Source: an uncultured Duncaniella sp. (GTDB lineage Bacteria; Bacteroidota; Bacteroidia; Bacteroidales; Muribaculaceae). Taken from it: a stretch of DNA of 38,309 nucleotides. This document shows positions 33,302 through 38,309 of this stretch, one piece after another. Location: contig CAJTJG010000003.1 of assembly GCA_910576785.1 (NCBI GenBank), forward strand, positions 1-38,309, read 5' to 3'. Positions within the stretch are counted from its first letter, which is position 1. Each line of letters begins with the position of its first letter. The position numbers and the translations under genes were made by a program. The notes below the pieces were generated by a model that was not told the DNA's origin, did not search any database, and worked only from the letters and a program-made list of their open reading frames with translations.

Positions 33302-35107
33302 TTACTTGCCTGCGAGCTTCTCCTTGAGGCTTGCGAGGGCCTCGAGGTCGCCGAGGGTAGTCTTCTCGAGCGGAGTGTTGAGCATGGGAGCTTCCTCGGC
33401 ACGACGGCCACCACGACGGTTGTTGTCGTTGCGGGTCTCGCGCTTGCGGGGCTGCTCTGTGCGCTCGCCCTTCTGCTCGTCCTCGAAGATGCGGCTGTGG
33501 GAGAGGATGATGCGCTTGGAGTCCTTGTTGAACTCGATCACCTTGAAGTTGAGCTTCTCGTCGAGCTGTGCGCGTGAGCCATCCTCCTTGACGAGGTGCT
33601 TGGGAGTAGCGAAGCCCTCTACGCCGTAGGGGAGAGCGATGACAGCGCCCTTTTCTACCATCTCGATGATGGTACCCTCGTGGATGGAGCCAACGGTGAA
33701 GATGGTCTCGAATACATCCCAGGGATTCTCCTCGAGCTGCTTGTGGCCGAGGGAGAGACGACGGTTGTCCTTGTCGATCTCGAGTACCTGAACGTCGATG
33801 TTGGCACCGATCTGGGTGAATTCGCTGGGGTGCTTCACCTTCTTGGTCCAGGAGAGGTCGGAGATGTGGATGAGGCCGTCTACGCCCTCCTCGATCTCAA
33901 CGAACACGCCGAAGTTGGTGAAGTTGCGCACGCGGGCGGAGTGCTTGCTGCCCACGGGATACTTTGTCTCGATGTTCTCCCAGGGATCGTTCTTGAGCTG
34001 CTTGAGGCCGAGCGACATCTTGCGGTCCTCGCGGTCGAGGGTGAGGATGACAGCTTCGATCTCGTCGCCCACCTTGAGGAAGTCCTGAGCGGAACGGAGG
34101 TGCTGGCTCCAGGACATCTCGCTTACGTGGATCAGGCCCTCGACGCCGGGTGCGATCTCAACAAACGCACCGTAGTCGGCCATGACAACGACTTTGCCCT
34201 TGACCTTGTCGCCCACCTTGAGGTCGGCGCTGAGAGCGTCCCAGGGATGGGGGAGGAGCTGCTTGAGACCGAGAGCGATGCGCTTCTTCTCGTCGTCGAA
34301 GTCGAGAATAACGACATTGAGCTTCTGGTCGAGCTGAACCACTTCCTCGGGGTGGCTTACGCGGCCCCAGGAGAGGTCAGTGATGTGGATGAGGCCGTCT
34401 ACGCCGCCGAGGTCGATGAACACACCGTAGGAAGTGATGTTCTTGACCGAGCCCTCGAGCACTTGACCCTTCTCGAGCTTGGCGATGATCTCGCGCTTCT
34501 GCTGCTCGAGCTCGGCCTCGATGAGAGCCTTGTGGCTGACAACCACGTTCTTGAATTCCTGATTGATCTTCACGACCTTGAACTCCATGGTCTTGCCAAC
34601 GAAGATATCGTAGTCGCGGATGGGCTTGACGTCGATCTGTGAGCCGGGGAGGAATGCCTCGATGCCGAACACGTCGACGATCATGCCGCCTTTGGTGCGG
34701 CACTTGATGAAGCCCTTGATGACTTCGTCTTTCTCCAGAGCCTCGTTGATGCGGTCCCAGGAACGGGCTGCGCGGGCTTTGCGGTGAGAAAGGATGAGCT
34801 GGCCCTTCTTGTCTTCCTGATTCTCGATGAAGACCTCAACGGTGTCGCCCACCTTGATGTCGGGGTTGTAGCGAAATTCGCTCATGGGGATGATGCCGTC
34901 GCTCTTGTAGCCGATGTTAACCACAGCCTCACGCTTGTTGAGGGCGATGATGGTACCTTCGATTACGTCCTTGTCACGCACGGTGTTGAGCGATTCATCA
35001 TAGGTCTTGGTGAGTTCCTCGCGCGACTTGTCGCCCTTGGTCTCGCCTTTTTCGTAAGCATCCCAATCGAAATCAGCGATCGGGGTGTTTTTTACTTCTT
35101 CAGTCAT
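33302..35107 (-). CDS. rpsA: 30S ribosomal protein S1
   Basis: The 601-residue protein has six S1 (OB-fold) RNA-binding repeats. Their openings are recognisable as VIEGTIIALNKREAVVNIG, VIKGFIKCRTKGGMIVDV, VLEGSVKNITSYGVFIDLGG, KVKGKVVVMADYGAFVEI, KHSARVRNFTNFGVFVEI and IHEGTIIEMVEKGAVIAL. Repeats 3-5 carry the GLIH[IV]S/TDLSW signature. A basic, disordered tail (RKRETRNDNNRRGGRR) and a final short helix follow. S1 binds mRNA on the 30S subunit, notable here because these genes lack Shine-Dalgarno sequences. Confidence 0.96.
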   Translation of the reverse strand: MTEEVKNTPIADFDWDAYEKGETKGDKSREELTKTYDESLNTVRDKDVIEGTIIALNKREAVVNIGYKSDGIIPMSEFRYNPDIKVGDTVEVFIENQEDKKGQLILSHRKARAARSWDRINEALEKDEVIKGFIKCRTKGGMIVDVFGIEAFLPGSQIDVKPIRDYDIFVGKTMEFKVVKINQEFKNVVVSHKALIEAELEQQKREIIAKLEKGQVLEGSVKNITSYGVFIDLGGVDGLIHITDLSWGRVSHPEEVVQLDQKLNVVILDFDDEKKRIALGLKQLLPHPWDALSADLKVGDKVKGKVVVMADYGAFVEIAPGVEGLIHVSEMSWSQHLRSAQDFLKVGDEIEAVILTLDREDRKMSLGLKQLKNDPWENIETKYPVGSKHSARVRNFTNFGVFVEIEEGVDGLIHISDLSWTKKVKHPSEFTQIGANIDVQVLEIDKDNRRLSLGHKQLEENPWDVFETIFTVGSIHEGTIIEMVEKGAVIALPYGVEGFATPKHLVKEDGSRAQLDEKLNFKVIEFNKDSKRIILSHSRIFEDEQKGERTEQPRKRETRNDNNRRGGRRAEEAPMLNTPLEKTTLGDLEALASLKEKLAGK

Positions 35108-35156
35108 TAAAACTAAATGGGGTTAATAAATAGGGTTAATTGTATCTGCCTGCATT

Positions 35157-35169
35157 CCGGTCGGACCGG
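35157..35169. other. Palindrome in the rpsA leader
   Basis: CCGGTCGGACCGG is an odd-length perfect palindrome in the untranslated leader of rpsA, between the promoter (35186-35215) and the ATG at 35107. A directly repeated GGGTTAAT lies nearer the start codon (35120-35140). Both could be control sites for S1 synthesis, but chance is not excluded. Confidence 0.3.
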
Positions 35170-35185
35170 TGGGTGCAAAGCGGCG

Positions 35186-35215
35186 CAAAGGTAGCAATAA
35201 TTTTCCAATTCACAA
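35186..35215 (-). promoter_or_regulatory. Promoter of rpsA
   Basis: On the minus strand: TTG (35213-35215), 19-base spacer, TACCTTTG (35186-35193), a good Bacteroidetes promoter. The expected start near 35179 gives a leader of about 72 nt. It diverges from the regulator promoter at 35255-35285. Confidence 0.7.
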
Positions 35216-35254
35216 TGCGTTATGATGCTTGAAATGATAAAAAATATCACAGTC

Positions 35255-35285
35255 TTGTTTTTATGCCAACGATGTTGTATCTTTG
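35255..35285 (+). promoter_or_regulatory. Promoter of the XRE-S24 regulator gene
   Basis: TTG (35255-35257), 20-base spacer, TATCTTTG (35278-35285). The expected start is near 35292, which excludes the upstream in-frame ATGs at 35222 and 35225 and supports a start at 35306 or 35312. Confidence 0.7.
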
Positions 35286-35305
35286 TCATGGTATATATAG
35301 TGAAT

Positions 35306-35992
35306 ATGACTATGGAATATAATGGATCCATCACGGCGCGTCTGCGCCACATCATGCAGTCGCGCGGGCTCACGCAGAGACGCACTGCTGAACTGTTGCG
35401 CCTCGATCCGTCCAATCTCTCGAAGGTGCTCAGTGGCAAACTTCCTTTCAGCGAGGGCCTTGTCAACCGTATAGTCATCGATATGGGCGTGTCCAAGCAG
35501 TGGCTCGTCACGGGCGAGGGCACTCCCTACGAGAAAACTCCTGCCGCGCGCGAGGTGCTTGTGTCTGATCAGATCGTGCCCCGGTGCTCCGAGGCTGGTA
35601 TACCGGTCTACGATCTTGACGTCACCGCCGGGTGCCGCCCGCTTTCGGCGTTGTTTGGCGAGACGCTCCCCGTGGGGCATGTCATACTCCCGGAGATCCC
35701 CGAGGGGTGCGCACTGGTCAAGGTGAGGGGCGACAGCATGTCGCCGCGTATTGTCAACGGCGGCTATGTGGCCATACGCGACATACCCTGCGGACGCAAT
35801 ATATTCTGGGGACAGATATATGTGGTGGAGCTCGACGCCATGCGTATGGTCAAATTCGTGCGCCGGCATCCCGATCCGGCCAAGGTGATACTCCACAGCG
35901 ACAATCCCGCCTACGATGACATGGATGTGGAGCGCACCGACATACGGTCGCTCTACATGGTGGAGGCCATACTCAACTATGAGGTGCAATGA
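35306..35992 (+). CDS. XRE-family regulator with S24 (LexA/CI-like) peptidase domain
   Basis: The protein has 228 residues from the ATG at 35306 (35312 is equally possible). An N-terminal helix-turn-helix (about 8-65) contains LTQRRTAELLRLDPSNLSKVL. A linker leads to an S24 domain (about 98-228): the putative cleavage pair Ala108-Gly109 in DVTAGCRPL, the serine S144 in VRGDSMSP, and the general-base lysine K183 in MRMVKFVRRH. Proteins of this build repress genes and are inactivated by self-cleavage, classically helped by RecA, though many Bacteroidetes members are not SOS or phage linked and may not cleave. No phage gene is nearby. It sits between divergent rpsA and the TonB receptor, whose -33 box begins 6 bp after its stop codon; the receptor is a candidate target. 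Confidence 0.88.
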   Translation: MTMEYNGSITARLRHIMQSRGLTQRRTAELLRLDPSNLSKVLSGKLPFSEGLVNRIVIDMGVSKQWLVTGEGTPYEKTPAAREVLVSDQIVPRCSEAGIPVYDLDVTAGCRPLSALFGETLPVGHVILPEIPEGCALVKVRGDSMSPRIVNGGYVAIRDIPCGRNIFWGQIYVVELDAMRMVKFVRRHPDPAKVILHSDNPAYDDMDVERTDIRSLYMVEAILNYEVQ

Positions 35993-35997
35993 GCGTA

Positions 35998-36029
35998 TTT
36001 GCACATTACATCCGAATAGTGTAACTTTG
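35998..36029 (+). promoter_or_regulatory. Promoter of the TonB-dependent receptor gene with possible operator dyad
   Basis: TTTG (35998-36001), 20-base spacer, TAACTTTG (36022-36029) is a full consensus match. Inside the spacer lies TTACA (36006-36010), nine bases, TGTAA (36020-36024), a dyad that overlaps the -7 box. A regulator bound there would block the polymerase. The expected start is near 36036, with a leader of about 26 nt. Confidence 0.65.
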
Positions 36030-36061
36030 CGCCCTCAAATACAATTTTTAAGGATTTACCG

Positions 36062-38296
36062 ATGAATTCATACAGAGCGTCCCTTGTCATTATTACGGCA
36101 ATGTTTGGATGGGGTGGCATATCGGCCGCCACGGTTGCGGCTCCTGACTCCACTCTCAATCTCGACGAGGTGAGTGTGACGGCCATAAAGCAGTCTTCCA
36201 CCCTGTTGCGACAGCCCGTGACGGTCACTACGGTGAGCCGCGGTGAGATAGAGCGGTTCAATATCGCCGGCATGAAGGGTGTGAGCGATGTGGCCCCCAA
36301 TTTCTACATGCCTGAATATGGCTCGAGGATGACCTCTTCCATATATGTGCGCGGCATAGGTGCGCGTATCGACCAGGCTGCCGTGGGACTCAATGTGGAC
36401 AATATCCCTTATCTAAATAAAAACGGATTCGATTTCGAGATGGCCGATGTGGAGCGCATAGAAGTGCTGCGCGGTCCGCAGTCCACGCTCTACGGTCGCA
36501 ACACTATAGCCGGTCTGGTGAATGTCTACACCATATCGCCCATGAACTATCAGGGGGTGCGCATGATGGCCGGAGTGACCACCAACGGATCGCTGCGCGA
36601 TGCCATAGGGTTCTACAAACGCCTTGGCCCCAAGGTGGCCATGAGCCTCAACTTCTATAATACCAACGAGCGCGGCTATTTCCGCAACCTCTACGATGGC
36701 CGCAAGGCGGGCCGTGGCGAAGAGGAGTCGCTGAGATGGCGTACGGTGTGGCGTCCGTCAGGCGTGGTCAATATCGAGAATGTCTTCTCGGCCGATTTCG
36801 TGGATCAGCGCGGCTATGCCTATGCCTCGGCCGAAACGGGCGATATCAACTACAACGACCCCATGTTCTACCGCCGCCGCAGTGTCACTGACGGTGTCAC
36901 AGTGAGCTGGAACGGTCCCGGATTTACCCTCGCCTCCATCACCGGACTCCACTATCTGAGCGACAACATGACGCTCGACCAGGACTTTCTGCCGCAGAGC
37001 TACTTCACCCTCACGCAGCGTCAGCACGAGAAGAGCATCACCCAGGATCTGGTGCTGCGTGGCTCGGCAGGATGCTACAGCTGGTTGGCCGGTGCATTCG
37101 GCTTTTACAAGCACAACCGCATGCACGCTCCAGTGACATTCAAGGAGGATGGCATAACACATCTGATCGAGGACAATATCAACTCCTCGCCCGCACTGCA
37201 GCAGATGGGGATGCATCTGGAATGGGATGATGACAGTTTTGTGCTCGACAGTCACTTCCTCAACCCGGTGAGAGGTTTTGCCCTCTACCACCGCAGCACG
37301 GTCGACCTCGGCCGCTGGACTCTCTCGGCGGGCATACGCTTTGACTTCGAGCACACATCGCTGACATATGCGAGCGATGTCAGCACATCGGCCACCATGT
37401 ATCGCGGTCAGCGTCCGATGGGTTCCCGCGAGATAAATATCAACGATGACGGTCGTCTGCGTCAGACATTCCGCGAACTGCTCCCCAATCTGTCGGTCAC
37501 CTACAATCTCCGCAACTCTGCCCTCTTCCTCTCCGTGGCCAAGGGCTACAAGGCCGGAGGATTCAACACGCAGATGTTCAGCGATATCCTCCAGTCCAAG
37601 ATGATGTCGGCCATGGGCACACCGCCTGAATATGATGTGGACGGGATTGTGAGCTATCGTCCCGAAGTGTCATGGAACTATGAGGTGGGCGGTCACATAT
37701 CCTGCCACGACGGACGTGTCTACTCCACCATCTCGGCATTTCTTATCGACGTCCGCGACCAGCAGGTGACGCTCTTTCCCGAAGGCACCACCACCGGACG
37801 CATGATGGCCAACGCCGGACGCGCCCGTTCGATAGGTGGCGAGCTCACTTTGAGATACACCCCCACATCGCGCTGGCGCATGGATGTGGCCTACGGCTAC
37901 ACCCACGCGGAGTTCCGCCGTTTCCACAACGGCAAGGCCGACCTCTCGGGCAAGCGCGTGCCCTATGCCCCCTCGCACACGCTTTTTGCCGGTGTATCTT
38001 ACCGGTTGCCTCTCGATTGCAGCTGGCTCTCTGCCATAAGTTTCAACCCCACGCTGCGTTGCACAGGACCGATATACTGGGATGAGGAGAATCTCTACCG
38101 TCAGGACTTCTATGCCGAGCTGGGCATGTCGGTCAAGCTCGAGCACTCATGGTGGAGCCTGGACTTCTGGGGGAAAAATCTCACCGACACACGCTTCGAC
38201 GTGTTCCGCTACGAGAGTATCGGCAATACATTTTTCCAGCGTGGCAAGCCCGTCAGGGGCGGTGTTACGCTCAGACTCAACTTTGATGTACAATAA
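36062..38296 (+). CDS. TonB-dependent outer-membrane receptor
   Basis: The 744-residue protein has a signal peptide (SLVIITAMFGWGGISA), then a TonB-box-like LDEVSVTA, a plug domain (about 45-155: PVTVTTVSRGEIERFN, YVRGIGARIDQAAVGLNVD, VERIEVLRGPQSTLYGRNT) and a 22-strand barrel ending in LRLNFDVQ. It lacks the carboxypeptidase-like N-terminal domain of SusC proteins and has no SusD partner here, so it resembles siderophore, cobalamin or metal-chelate receptors more than glycan importers. The substrate is not evident. It has its own promoter and is preceded by the XRE-S24 regulator gene. The sequence ends 13 bp after its stop codon. Confidence 0.92.
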   Translation: MNSYRASLVIITAMFGWGGISAATVAAPDSTLNLDEVSVTAIKQSSTLLRQPVTVTTVSRGEIERFNIAGMKGVSDVAPNFYMPEYGSRMTSSIYVRGIGARIDQAAVGLNVDNIPYLNKNGFDFEMADVERIEVLRGPQSTLYGRNTIAGLVNVYTISPMNYQGVRMMAGVTTNGSLRDAIGFYKRLGPKVAMSLNFYNTNERGYFRNLYDGRKAGRGEEESLRWRTVWRPSGVVNIENVFSADFVDQRGYAYASAETGDINYNDPMFYRRRSVTDGVTVSWNGPGFTLASITGLHYLSDNMTLDQDFLPQSYFTLTQRQHEKSITQDLVLRGSAGCYSWLAGAFGFYKHNRMHAPVTFKEDGITHLIEDNINSSPALQQMGMHLEWDDDSFVLDSHFLNPVRGFALYHRSTVDLGRWTLSAGIRFDFEHTSLTYASDVSTSATMYRGQRPMGSREININDDGRLRQTFRELLPNLSVTYNLRNSALFLSVAKGYKAGGFNTQMFSDILQSKMMSAMGTPPEYDVDGIVSYRPEVSWNYEVGGHISCHDGRVYSTISAFLIDVRDQQVTLFPEGTTTGRMMANAGRARSIGGELTLRYTPTSRWRMDVAYGYTHAEFRRFHNGKADLSGKRVPYAPSHTLFAGVSYRLPLDCSWLSAISFNPTLRCTGPIYWDEENLYRQDFYAELGMSVKLEHSWWSLDFWGKNLTDTRFDVFRYESIGNTFFQRGKPVRGGVTLRLNFDVQ

Positions 38297-38309
38297 GTGA
38301 CGTTTCCTT

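Noticed and set aside
35306..35992. Prophage repressor marking an integrated phage
   Set aside because: The neighbours are rpsA and a TonB receptor; no integrase, structural gene or att-like repeat was seen.

Overview
The window reads as a chromosomal segment of a Bacteroidales bacterium, most likely a Muribaculaceae-type gut commensal. The evidence is the protein families present (DUF4493 and PCMD lipoproteins, a Nuo complex without NuoE/F/G, F1Fo genes in the order D-C-B-E-F-H-A-G, a C-terminal tag of the EYFNLQG type), the near absence of Shine-Dalgarno sequences, and promoters of the Bacteroidetes form TTG-N19/20-TAnnTTTG. The family assignment is inference. Almost everything lies on the minus strand; only the last two genes are on the plus strand.

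Left end (1-756): the 5' part of an IS110-family element, cut by the window edge. It holds the N-terminal 134 codons of a DEDD transposase on the minus strand, preceded by about 275 bp of structured non-coding DNA that looks like a bridge-RNA gene. The element appears to have landed in a repeated palindrome downstream of a lacZ-like gene, because only one half of that palindrome is present beside it.

757-10716: a minus-strand run of murI, a DUF4493/PCMD lipoprotein, two paralogous outer-membrane beta-barrel proteins sharing an FIPRGQW motif, a second PCMD lipoprotein and an exported GH2 beta-galactosidase. The five genes after murI look like one envelope or glycan-handling operon.

10823-28121: an uninterrupted minus-strand array of 18 energy genes. 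In transcription order they are nuoA, nuoB, nuoCD, nuoH, then the complete F1Fo ATP synthase set atpD-C-B-E-F-H-A-G, then nuoI, J, K, L, M, N. The whole ATP synthase operon therefore sits inside the nuo operon between nuoH and nuoI, with only short gaps at both joins. Proton-pumping and proton-consuming machines would be made from one transcript.

28122-35107: single genes or pairs on the minus strand: a secreted protein with a C-terminal sorting-like tag, the overlapping pair speA-truA, and rpsA. Long imperfect palindromes lie 40-65 bp after the stop codons of the secreted-protein gene, truA, rpsA and lacZ. They form a repeat family and probably act as transcript ends.

35186-38296: a promoter pair diverging from rpsA drives an XRE-S24 (LexA/CI-like) regulator on the plus strand, followed by a TonB-dependent receptor with its own promoter and a possible operator dyad. 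No tRNA, rRNA, CRISPR array or prophage was seen.
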